In this document: piece after piece, positions 53,941 through 62,382 of the stretch | Layout: the number at the start of each line of letters is the position of its first letter | Position numbering within the stretch: the stretch's first letter is position 1 | The notes under the pieces: model-generated | The model's database searches: none | The model's input: only the letters and a program-made list of their open reading frames with translations | Told to the model about the DNA's origin: nothing | Made by a program: the position numbers and the translations under genes | Assembly: GCA_951812665.1 (NCBI GenBank) | Contig: CATOST010000009.1 | Span: 62,001 to 126,000 of the forward strand | Length of the DNA: 64,000 bases | Source: an uncultured Acidobacteriota bacterium | GTDB taxonomy: Bacteria > Acidobacteriota > UBA6911 > RPQK01 > JAJDTT01 | Direction: 5' to 3'

Positions 53941-55826
53941 TCAGTTCGAGCCCGAACCGGAGTAGTAGCCTTGTCGCGTGCGGGTCACCAGGTCCGGACG
54001 ATCCCGGATCTCGACCCGGATGGAGCGCCAGGACCGGTTTCCGTTGCGGCTGGGGGGACCGTGTAGGCGAGCAGATAGCGCACCCGCAGATCGTCTGCGA
54101 TCTCCGAGAAGATGGCAGCCAGCTCCTGGACCCGGCGGGGCGAGTAGAATCGGGCGCCCGTCTGGTCGGCGATGCTGGCAAGCTGCCTCCGCGCTTGGAG
54201 GTAGACGTTCCGGTGCTGCTGCTTGATCGAAATGGTCGGACGCCGGCTCCGTGGAATCTTCTGGAGAAGGCCCCCCGCCATCCCGCGCGGCCTCCGGCCC
54301 AGGTTGTTCCGGTGGTCCAGGAAGATGGGGTAGATCAATGAATCCGACTCCCGGATCTTTCCGAACAGTTGCCGGAACGTGGTGCGGGAACCCTCGGTGC
54401 GGTTACCGGTGAGCTGGTTGTCGACGCCGTCGGTAAAAACCACGATGGCTTGACGCGCATTGGCTTCGTCCGAATATTCGTTCAGCGAGTCCATGAGGGC
54501 GTCGTAAAGCGCCGTCCCGCCGCCGGAGTAGATCCCGTCGATGGCGGTTCGGACCTTCTCTCGATCGCTGGTGAAGGGAAGAATCAGCCAACTGCGAGAA
54601 TTGAAGGTGGCCACCGCGATCTGGTCGTTGGTTTCTGATCTCCCGGGAGAAATCGGCCGAGGCCCTTCGGAGCAGGTCCAGATGGGGCCGGGTGCTTCCG
54701 CTCACGTCCAGCAGCAGAAGCACTCGAAACGGCGGCCTCGGTGGGTTCGAACTTCTCGACGGTCTGGAGCACGTCATCCTCGTAGACCAGGAAGTCGTCC
54801 CGCGTCAGGTTCGAGACCCTCCGGTTGTTCCTCGGGTCCCGAAACCGAGACGTTCAGGTAGACCCAGTTCACCAGGACCTTGAGAGCGTAGACGGAATTG
54901 GAAGCCGGCTTCGGATCGGATTCCGAGTCACCGGACCGCTCTTTCTCGGACCAGACTCGGGTCGCCGCGTTCTCCGGAACCGGCGGCGGAACGTCCGGTT
55001 CCCGTTTCGCCTCCGGGACCTGGGAAATGGGTCGGACTCCAGTCGGAGGAAGCACTCGTTCGACCGGCACCCGGTCGACTCTTTCCGGCCGGGTACGAAT
55101 GCTGTCGGGCCGGAAGATTTTACAGAGCACGTTGCCGCTGAGACTGCTGGCGTAGAGAAGCGGTCCTCCGACACCCAGGTTCCTCTGCAGGGATCCGTTC
55201 CGCAGCTCCACGTCCCCGTTCCAGGAGAGCGTGCCACCGGCTCGGATCCATCCACGAAGGTCCAGGTCCGAACCCAGTTGGCAGGTTATTTTTCCCCCGA
55301 ACGACTCCAGACGGATGTCGCCTTGGGGTTGGGTTCCGGTCCGAAAGAGGATGTCGCCGCTCTGGCTGCGAAGAGATACGGAAGAGGTCACGTCCTCCGA
55401 GGTCAGCAGTCCGGAGAGTGTCCAGGCCTGCACCGGACCTTCCAACCCGTGCAGTTCGATGGCACTATGGGTTCCCCACACCAGGATGCCGAGCGAGCGC
55501 GGAGCATGAATCTCCAGGTAGGCGGATTCGGACACGTGATCGTCAAATCGAACCGAGATCCGGGCCTGTTCCGGGCCTTCCCGGGTCTTGAGGGTGATCT
55601 TGTCCAAACGATTCGGATCGGAAGCCATCTTCCGAAACTGGAGCTTGACCCGGTCGCCGTCCCATCCTCGGATGAACGTCCGCCCGAAGTCGTTGTGCAC
55701 CTGGAGAGTTCCACCCGGCGCCACCGACAGCAGTTGCTCCCCGGTGGATTCGGATGCCCAGGAGGCGGGAGCCAGGAGTAGAGTGACGACAAGGAGTGGA
55801 ATTGGAGTGCCCGAGATTTGTCTCAA
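53941..55826 (-). pseudogene. Exported adhesin-like plus VWA protein, four frameshifts
   Basis: From ATG 55826: signal (LLVVTLLLAPASWA), then a beta-helix-type DUF4097-like domain (VAPGGTLQVHNDFGRTFIRG, VWGTHSAIELHGLEG). A VWA part follows, but only across frames: VSV-DPRNNRRVSNLTRDDF, then EPPFRVLLLLDVSGS, then DQIAVATFNSRSW to RVRYLLAYTVPP, then NGNRSWRSIRVEI to RQGYYSGSGSN* at 53941. Single extra bases at about 54838, 54740 and 54632, and one missing base in a G6 run at about 54054, reconcile everything. All sit in short homopolymers. Confidence 0.8.
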
Positions 55827-55920
55827 CCTTTCGTCTTCCTGATTCCATCTATCTAGACTAGGGGGCCGTGTTTTGGGTTCAGCGGCAGCGAGATCTGGTT
55901 ACCGGTTAGAATTCCGGATC

Positions 55921-56781
55921 ATGGAGAGCTGGCATATGTGGAAGAGGCGGGGAATGTTTCTGGGACTGATGGTCTGGGCCCTCACCGGAGGTCCCATCGC
56001 TGCAGAGGGGTCCCGGTACTTTCTCTATCTGTCCGATCAACGTGTCGTGACGGTGGAGTTGCTGGACCCCGGGATGACGATCCTCAATTTCATCAACCTG
56101 GGAGACAGCTTCGAAGCGGTGCGGGCTTACGAACTGGTGCTGGTGGACGCCAGTGGCCGAACCGGCCGGGGACACCTGATCGTCCGGGAAGATCCGCCCA
56201 GCCCCAGAGAGGTCTACCAGGTGAGCGGTCTGATCAAGCCCCGCTCCTTCCTGGGCTACAACATCGCGGGGCGGTATCAGTTCGCGACACCTCCCGAAAC
56301 CTGCTACCTCAAGGTGGGCGGACGCATTTTGGAACTGGAGCCCCTGAACGAGGAACAGTTCGACCAGTTGGCCTCCATGGTGTCCGAGCTGGATCTGGAG
56401 GCGGCCAATTCGGCCGCCATGGTGCGGGACGTCGGGTTCAACCGCGGGTATGGCGTTCTTCACAGGGCGTCGGAGGTCGACGCCCGGCTGCGCGGATATT
56501 TTCCGGACGAAGCAGTCATTCCCACCGTTCTGGTGGAGGGTTCCGAACCGCAACTGCCGAGCGATGCCTCCCACCTGAAGGATCCGGTGGTGGTCGTCGT
56601 CAGCATCTCCGTGAGTCCATGGGGAGGTGTCTTCGATCTGCAAGTGGTGGAGGGCGTCGACGAGAAGCTGGACCAGATGGCCCTCGACACGGTCCGCAAT
56701 TCCTGGCGCTTCCTGCCGGCCATCTCCAAGGGAGAAATCGTCGGCAGCGAGCTGACGCTGAACGTCCGGTTCAGAAGGTAA
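55921..56781 (+). CDS. Exported protein with TonB C-terminal-like domain
   Basis: 286 residues from ATG 55921 (ATG 55936 is possible); signal MFLGLMVWALTGGPIAA. A central region (GYNIAGRYQFATPPETCYLKVGGR) is unrecognised. The last 70 residues, VSISVSPWGGVFDLQVVEGVDEKLDQMALDTVRNSWRFLPA, are represented by SVSPWGGVFDLQVVEG and ALDTVRNSWRFLPA, and match the TonB/energy-transducer C-terminal domain, but no membrane-spanning TonB anchor or Pro-rich linker is present. Perhaps a TonB-fold periplasmic protein. Divergent from the VWA gene. Confidence 0.65.
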   Translation: MESWHMWKRRGMFLGLMVWALTGGPIAAEGSRYFLYLSDQRVVTVELLDPGMTILNFINLGDSFEAVRAYELVLVDASGRTGRGHLIVREDPPSPREVYQVSGLIKPRSFLGYNIAGRYQFATPPETCYLKVGGRILELEPLNEEQFDQLASMVSELDLEAANSAAMVRDVGFNRGYGVLHRASEVDARLRGYFPDEAVIPTVLVEGSEPQLPSDASHLKDPVVVVVSISVSPWGGVFDLQVVEGVDEKLDQMALDTVRNSWRFLPAISKGEIVGSELTLNVRFRR

Positions 56782-56867
56782 TAGCGGCGGCGTTGTCAGT
56801 CGGTATCGGCCCAGCCTCAATCCTTGGGCCAGCCGGCATCACGTCGGACAACACTGGATATCCGGAG

Positions 56868-56888
56868 GGGCACCCCTTGTGGGTGCCC
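56868..56888. repeat. GGGCACCC-loop-GGGTGCCC palindrome, copy 2
   Basis: GGGCACCC (56868-56875) and GGGTGCCC (56881-56888), loop CTTGT. Flanks (ATCCGGAG, TCTTACCTCCGAA) resemble those of copy 1. Confidence 0.7.
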
Positions 56889-56909
56889 TCTTACCTCCGA
56901 AGGAAGCCA

Positions 56910-57744
56910 TCACCCTTGGTACGGCGAAAGGGTCGGCCAAGCCCCGCGAACGCGGCCGTGGTGGCGTGTCAGCCGGGGGAAGTCGGGAGAGTTCGGATCA
57001 GGCCTCCGAGGCCGTAGATCCGGTCCGAGATAGAGACAGCCGACCTCCTCAGGAGGAAGCTTGCTCACGGTCGCTCCGGCCGAATCCACCGCCGCGATCC
57101 AGCGCAGCTTCAGCATCCTGAGATCAAGCGGTTCCCTCAAACTGAGGTGATCGAGATCCGTCTGACGATAGGCGACGTGCCGTCCCATCTGATCCAGCAG
57201 AAACTCCGGCGTGAAGCCGGGGTCTTTGCCGCTGGCCGCCCATACCAGACCGCCGAGCGAAAGATACGTGTCGTGCAGGTGCAACACATCCACGAAGTCA
57301 CGGATCTCACTGCGTCCCGCCAAGGCCAGGACCTTGTTGGTCGCAGCGTCGGCGTCGTGTAGCCGATAACCGCAGAGGTCGTCCTTTTGGACCGGAAAAA
57401 AGCGGAAGGCGCTGTCGTAGGCCCATTCCATTTTCAGATGCTGATCCGCAATTTCTACAATAGCTCGTTGGAACGTCGGGGTGCGCAGTAACCATGAGAA
57501 CACGTATCCGGCATGCCGAAGCGATTTAGCATCCGCCGCCGCGCTCTGGGCGATGCTGTCGTCCAGGTCGTGGAACAGATCGATATCTTCCGAGAAACGT
57601 GGCGAATCGGCGTCTCGATGTAGCAGTCCGTGGTGAAAGTCCCGCGAGCACCGAGACCGTTCCTGCGCCCGCAACGTAGCTTTCCGGACTGCGATTGGCG
57701 GCGATCTGGCGCAGAATTTCGGCTTGTGAAGAGGTTAGCGGCAT
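56910..57744 (-). pseudogene. AbiEii-type nucleotidyltransferase, interrupted by a mobile fragment
   Basis: The N-terminus reads PLTSSQAEILRQIAANRSPESYVAGA from 57744; then 49 bp identical to the end of the 158-bp element intervene, and the frame changes. The remainder (RDADSPRFSEDIDLFHDLDD to GRVRGAWPTLSP) reads in a second frame to 56910. The DxD of the nucleotidyltransferase (SEDIDLFHD) is intact, but the Gly-Ser loop region just before it is lost. Intact relatives are toxins of type IV toxin-antitoxin/phage-abortion systems. Overlaps its partner gene by 10 bp. Confidence 0.75.
57624..57672 (+). mobile_element. 49-bp piece of the 158-bp MITE-like element inside the AbiEii-type gene
   Basis: CAGTCCGTGGTGAAAGTCCC through CGTTCCTGCGCCCGC matches the left 49 bp of copy A with one or two mismatches. 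GTAG occurs just before (57620-57623) and again at 57676-57679. Confidence 0.75.
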
Positions 57745-57983
57745 AGCTTCGCGGCTAGCAGAAATCCGGAATGGCCGCCGTTCTTTCTCAGACCATCGAC
57801 AATCATTGGCAGGTCTGCGAGCGTTATTTCCAGGTCAGTGCGCAGGTACCAGAAACACTGCCCATGGAAACGCCGAAATGCCCACCTCGCGGTGCGCAAA
57901 CGAGCCTCATCGGTCAGATCGGACGATGTCCCCGATGATTGCTCTTGAGGGGAAACGCGCCCTTGCGCCACATCGGTCTGCAT
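57735..57983 (-). CDS. Conserved small protein, upstream partner of the AbiEii-type gene
   Basis: 82 residues. LRTARWAFRRFHGQCFWYLR and LADLPMIVDGLRKNGGHSGFLLAAKLC are the visible blocks; I recall the same gene directly ahead of AbiEii-type nucleotidyltransferases in other genomes, from memory and unchecked. Its stop overlaps the downstream start by 10 bp. No HTH is obvious, so an antitoxin role is possible but unproven. Confidence 0.6.
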   Translation of the reverse strand: MQTDVAQGRVSPQEQSSGTSSDLTDEARLRTARWAFRRFHGQCFWYLRTDLEITLADLPMIVDGLRKNGGHSGFLLAAKLCR

Positions 57984-58203
57984 GACGAATCTCCTTCGGG
58001 CGTTGGCCCGGTTTCCAACGTTTCTCGAAGTTTACCAGTCCGCGCCATTTGTCGTAGAGCATCGATATCGGTTGGCCCTGGGGGCCTATGCTGTACGATC
58101 CGCGACGCGGAATTCTGATTCGCGTGTGAGCGTAACCAAAACCAGGAAAAAGAAAATTCCAGGATGCCGGGACACCTTCATCTTTCTACAGTAGCCTGCA
58201 CCC

Positions 58204-59751
58204 GTGACCAGACGCCGACTGCCCATCGGCATCCAGACCTTCCGCAAGATTCGGGAGCAGGATTTCTACTACGTCGACAAGACGATCCATATTCGCCGGC
58301 TCCTCGGCCACGGCACGCACTACTTTCTGTCGCGTCCGCGGCGCTTCGGAAAAAGCCTGTTCCTCGACACCTTGAAGGAGCTGTTCGAGGGCAACGAGCC
58401 GCTGTTCGAGGGCCTCGACATCCACGACGGCTGGAACTGGTCGGTTCGCCATCCCGTGTTGAATCTGAGTTTCGGCCGCGGCAACTACAAAGAGCCGGGC
58501 TACGTCGAGGCGAATCTCATGGAGCAACTTGCCGCCGCCGAGCGTCGCGCGGGCGTCGTCGCCCACTACGCCACGGCGGCCGGACGTTTCTCCTCCCTGA
58601 TCGAGGCATTGCATCGACAGGCTGGCCATCCAGTGGCGGTGCTCATCGACGAATATGACAAGCCGATTCTGGATGCGCTGGAAGCGCCGGAGATCGCTCG
58701 CGCCAATCGCGACTTTCTGCGCGGCCTCTACGCCGTCGTCAAGGACAGCGACGCGCACATCCGGTTCAGCTTCATAACCGGAGTGAGCAAGTTCTCCAAG
58801 GGTAGCCTTTTCTCCGGCCTCAATAATCTCCAGGACATCACTTTGGACCGGCGCTACTCTGCCATCTGTGGCTACACCGAGTCGGATCTGGACATGGTGT
58901 TCGCACCGGAACTCCCGGGCCTCGACCGCGATGATATCCGCGACTGGTACAACGGCTACAGTTGGTCAGGCCAGGAAAAGGTCTACAACCCTTTCGACAT
59001 CCTCCTGCTCTTCGACAGTCGCAGATTCGGCGCCTACTGGTTCGAAACCGGCACACCCAAGTTCCTGGTCGACACGCTCTTCAAGCGGCAGGTCAGCCCC
59101 GTGGCGTTGGATGACATGGTGGGGAGCAGCGATCTGCTGTCGACCTTCGACGTGGACGAAATGGCAACGGAAGCGCTGCTGTTCCAGACCGGTTACCTCA
59201 CCATCACGGGGACCGAGGACCTTGGCGGAGAGCTACTCTATCGGTTGGGCTATCCCAACCGGGAGGTGCGGCAGAGCCTGAACCGAAGCCTGTTGCGCCA
59301 CCTGGTGCGGGACTCGTCGCGTCAGATGGCCAACAGCGTCCGCCTGTACCGGCTGTTGGAGGCCAACGACTTCGCCGGACTCGAGACGCTGTTCCATGCT
59401 TTCTTCGCCAGCATCCCCTACGATTGGTACACGAACAACGACATCGCCAACTATGAGGGCTACTACGCGAGCGTCGTCTACTCCTATTTCACGGCTCTGG
59501 GTCTTGACATTACCGTGGAGGACAGCAGCAGCCACGGACGCCTGGACATGGCGGTCCGTTTCAATGGCAACGTCTACCTGTTGGAGTTCAAGGTGGTCGA
59601 GTTCGCCCCGGTGGGCGCCGCGATGGCGCAATTGAAGGCGAAGCGGTACGCGGACAAGTACCGTGGGTCAAGACAACCGATCTATCTGATCGCCGTGGAG
59701 TTCAGCCAGGAGTCCCGCAACTTGGTGGCGTTCGAGGTGGAGCGCGCTTGA
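58204..59751 (+). CDS. AAA-ATPase-like / PD-(D/E)XK nuclease protein (DUF1703 type)
   Basis: 515 residues from GTG 58204. LPIGIQTFRKIREQDFYYVDKT is the family opening block. SRPRRFGKSLFL is a Walker A variant, VAVLIDEYDKPI the Walker B, FSFITGVSKFSKGSLFSGLN a sensor-like block. The C-terminal nuclease fold has RLDMAVRFNGNVYLLEFKV with the D and ExK residues. Often present in several copies, perhaps mobile or defence-related; function unknown. The 158-bp element begins on the base after its stop codon. Confidence 0.85.
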   Translation: MTRRRLPIGIQTFRKIREQDFYYVDKTIHIRRLLGHGTHYFLSRPRRFGKSLFLDTLKELFEGNEPLFEGLDIHDGWNWSVRHPVLNLSFGRGNYKEPGYVEANLMEQLAAAERRAGVVAHYATAAGRFSSLIEALHRQAGHPVAVLIDEYDKPILDALEAPEIARANRDFLRGLYAVVKDSDAHIRFSFITGVSKFSKGSLFSGLNNLQDITLDRRYSAICGYTESDLDMVFAPELPGLDRDDIRDWYNGYSWSGQEKVYNPFDILLLFDSRRFGAYWFETGTPKFLVDTLFKRQVSPVALDDMVGSSDLLSTFDVDEMATEALLFQTGYLTITGTEDLGGELLYRLGYPNREVRQSLNRSLLRHLVRDSSRQMANSVRLYRLLEANDFAGLETLFHAFFASIPYDWYTNNDIANYEGYYASVVYSYFTALGLDITVEDSSSHGRLDMAVRFNGNVYLLEFKVVEFAPVGAAMAQLKAKRYADKYRGSRQPIYLIAVEFSQESRNLVAFEVERA

Positions 59752-59913
59752 CAGCCCGTGGCAAAAGTCGTCGCGGCATTCGACCGTCCCTGCATCCCGG
59801 CGGACTGTGTTGCGATTCGGTCACATACTCCCGGTATGCTCCCGAATCGCGCCTTGTCCGGCGGGCGCAGGAACGGTCTCGGTGCTCGCGAGACTTTCAC
59901 CACGGACTGTTGA
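59748..59913 (-). mobile_element. 158-bp MITE-like element, copy B, with TTGA target duplication
   Basis: The element proper is 59752-59909, flanked by TTGA at 59748-59751 and 59910-59913. The left TTGA contains the TGA stop of the preceding gene. Terminal inverted repeats CAGCCCGTGGCAAAAGTC and GACTTTCACCACGGACTG; internal hairpin around CGGTCACATACTCCCGGTAT. Inverted relative to copy A. Confidence 0.88.
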
Positions 59914-59955
59914 CGGCGCGAGATCCTCCGCGGCGCGCTGCCAAATGGAGGGAAC

Positions 59956-60537
59956 ATGCCGATCTATGATGAATTCGAAGTGTCCCTGCGTTACATCGAA
60001 CCACGCATCTGGCGGCGCTTCCAGATCGAGAGAAGAGCGACCTTCGCCCACCTCCACGTAGCGATTCAAGTCGGCTTCGGCTGGGAGCATGCTCACCTGT
60101 GGGAATTTCGCACCCGCGCCCGTCGCGGGCGGGCGCTGGCAGGCCCGGCGATGGACGACGTCTGGAGTCTGCGCGAACCGCCGCCCGATGCGGAATCGAC
60201 CAAGCTGGCGGGGTTCTTCGGCCCTCGCAAGCACCGGAGATGCGTCTATGTGTACGATTTCGGCGACTTCTGGGTCCACGACGTGTCGTTCCGGCGGCGC
60301 TTCGCGTCCCAGGCGCGGTTCCATCGACGACTGATCGTCGGCGAGCGCGCCGGTCCACTGGAAGACTGCGGTGGCGTCCCCGGCTACGAACGGCTTGTGG
60401 AGTTTCTGCAGACGGGAGTCGATCCCTGGGAGGAAGACCCCGCCGTGCTCAAGGAATGGTACGGCCACTGGGACCCGGAGGCGTTCGACCTCGAAACTGC
60501 CAGGATGCGCTTTGTCTGGCCCGGTCCCAGTACCTGA
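59956..60537 (+). CDS. Plasmid pRiA4b ORF-3-like protein
   Basis: 193 residues. YIEPRIWRRFQIERRATFAHLHVAIQVGFGW is the family's N-terminal block, followed by HLWEFRTR, YVYDFGDFWVHDV and CGGVPGYERLVE. This mobile-DNA-associated family is of unknown function and is common near transposons. Its ATG lies 42 bp after the TTGA that closes copy B, so its promoter region is partly element DNA. Confidence 0.85.
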   Translation: MPIYDEFEVSLRYIEPRIWRRFQIERRATFAHLHVAIQVGFGWEHAHLWEFRTRARRGRALAGPAMDDVWSLREPPPDAESTKLAGFFGPRKHRRCVYVYDFGDFWVHDVSFRRRFASQARFHRRLIVGERAGPLEDCGGVPGYERLVEFLQTGVDPWEEDPAVLKEWYGHWDPEAFDLETARMRFVWPGPST

Positions 60538-60643
60538 CGGCAGTCCCGGGAAAGCGCGAGACCGGCGATGGAACTTCTCCGAAACCGGGCCGGGAAGAAC
60601 GGCCGCTACTACCTGTGGTTGCGGGTTGCGGGGGAGGATTCCT

Positions 60644-61447
60644 TCACCCTCGGCTCCGAACACCCTTCCGGTCGTAATCGTTGCAGATGGCCGCGAACAG
60701 GCCCGGGATGGTGGACTCCGAGGACTCGACCAACACGTGGAATCCATGCTCGCGGGCCGTCTCTGCCGTGATGGGGCCGATGGCGGCGCAAGGAACGGAC
60801 CGGACTCGATCCGGGTCCGTTGCCAAATTCATCAGATGACGAACGGTAGAGGAACTGGTGAAGGTGATGAGGTCGGGTGCGCCTTGATCAAGAGCCTGCT
60901 CCAGTGCCACTCGACTCTCTTCGGGGACCACCGTGTCGTAGACGGGAACCACTTCCACCTGAGCGCCGTGTCGGCTCAGTTCCCGGGGCAACAGGGAGCG
61001 GGCTTGGCTGGCTCTCGGAATCAGGATGCTCAGACCTTCGATCTGGTTCGAGTGACGTTCCAGAAACGCCTCCAGCACCCCCTCCGCCTGGTAGCGCGTC
61101 GGCACCAAGTGAACCTCCCAGCCGAACTGCTCCACGCGCCGGGCCGTGGCCGGACCGATGGCGCAGATTTGGGGGGACGGGCCGTCCTTCCCGGACAAGG
61201 CCGAGTTCAACTCCCGGGCGCGGGAGAGAAAGATCTCGGCTCCGTTGACGCTGGTGAAGAAGAGCCAGTCGAAACGGTGGGCCCGTGAGATGCACGGATC
61301 CAGCTCCTGGTCGGGCCGGGGCACGATCTCGATGGCCGGGATCTCCACGACATCAGCTCCCGCCTGCCGGAGAAGCCGGGAGAACTCCCCCACTTGGCTG
61401 CGGCTCCGGGTCACCAGGATTCTCCGTCCTTCCAGTGGACGGCTCAT
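60644..61447 (-). CDS. hemD: Uroporphyrinogen-III synthase
   Basis: 267 residues from ATG 61447, which overlaps the hemC stop (ATGA); the longer upstream frame is a shadow of hemC. LEGRRILVTRSRSQVGEF is the typical start; FTSVNGAEIFLSR, AIGPATARRVEQFGW, LIPRASQARSLLP and ITFTSSSTVRHLM fit the two-domain HemD fold. Closes and inverts ring D of hydroxymethylbilane. Confidence 0.9.
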   Translation of the reverse strand: MSRPLEGRRILVTRSRSQVGEFSRLLRQAGADVVEIPAIEIVPRPDQELDPCISRAHRFDWLFFTSVNGAEIFLSRARELNSALSGKDGPSPQICAIGPATARRVEQFGWEVHLVPTRYQAEGVLEAFLERHSNQIEGLSILIPRASQARSLLPRELSRHGAQVEVVPVYDTVVPEESRVALEQALDQGAPDLITFTSSSTVRHLMNLATDPDRVRSVPCAAIGPITAETAREHGFHVLVESSESTIPGLFAAICNDYDRKGVRSRG

Positions 61448-62382
61448 ACCGGACCCCCTTCCTCCAGTTCCCGCAGGATCTCGTCGCCGCCCCGGGAGAG
61501 GATGGATTCGGCCGCGTCCAGGGCCATTCGGGGAAGCTCGTCCTTGGATCCGCGGCTGCGGTGGCGGAGGGAGACAGGACGGTAAGGGCTGGCCAGAAGG
61601 GCCTGAAATTCGGCTCCGTCGGACGTGAGGGAGGCGTGCGCCCCCATCGGTACCTGGCAGCCTCCGCCCATCCGCTCCAGGAACCGGCGTTCGGCGTCTG
61701 TGCAGACGCGGGTTGGAGGATGGTCGATGGGAGCCAGCAGCTCCCGGGTCTGCCGGTCGTCGCACCGGCATTCCACGGCCAGGGCGCCCTGGCCGATGGC
61801 GGACAGCATCTGGTCCTGGGAGAAGGTGAAGGCGATCCGGTCTTCCAGGCCCAGTCGTTTGAGCCCGGCCGCCGCCAGGACGATCCCGTCCAGACGTTGC
61901 TGCTCCATCTTCCGGATTCGTGTCCCCACGTTTCCCCGCAGCGGGAGGATCTCCAAATCGGGGCGCAGAAGCCGCAACTGCACGGTCCGCCTCAACGAGC
62001 TCGTGCCGATCCGGCCATTTCGGGGGATCTCCTTTGGACTTCGGGTAGCGAGCAAGGAGATCAGCGCGTCTCTTGGGTCCTCGCGTTCGGGAATGGCGGT
62101 CAGGCAGAGCCCTTGAGGCAACTCGGAGGGCAGGTCCTTGAGGCTGTGGATCGCCAAGTCGATCTCCTCCTTAAGGAGGGCGTCCTCGATCTCCTTGACG
62201 AACATCCGCTTCACCGAGAGTCCCGAGAACTGCGGTTCGGGCCGCGGCTGGTCTCCGCTGGTTCGGATCACCCGGATCTCGGTTTCGACGTCGGGGTGGC
62301 GCCCCTCCAACTCATGGCAGACGATCTCGGCCTGCCGCAGCGCCAGGGGGCTGCCGCGAGACCCCACGCGGATTCGTCTCAT
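61444..62382 (-). CDS. hemC: Porphobilinogen deaminase (hydroxymethylbilane synthase)
   Basis: 312 residues. RVGSRGSPLALRQAEIV and HSLKDLPSELPQGL are conserved active-site blocks. GGGCQVPMGAHA contains the cysteine that carries the dipyrromethane cofactor. Polymerises four porphobilinogens. Overlaps hemA and hemD by 4 bp each. Confidence 0.96.
   Translation of the reverse strand: MRRIRVGSRGSPLALRQAEIVCHELEGRHPDVETEIRVIRTSGDQPRPEPQFSGLSVKRMFVKEIEDALLKEEIDLAIHSLKDLPSELPQGLCLTAIPEREDPRDALISLLATRSPKEIPRNGRIGTSSLRRTVQLRLLRPDLEILPLRGNVGTRIRKMEQQRLDGIVLAAAGLKRLGLEDRIAFTFSQDQMLSAIGQGALAVECRCDDRQTRELLAPIDHPPTRVCTDAERRFLERMGGGCQVPMGAHASLTSDGAEFQALLASPYRPVSLRHRSRGSKDELPRMALDAAESILSRGGDEILRELEEGGPV

Noticed and set aside
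60568-60771. Short plus-strand frame after the pRiA4b-like gene
   Set aside because: It overlaps the hemD 3' end, has no ribosome site and no recognisable features.
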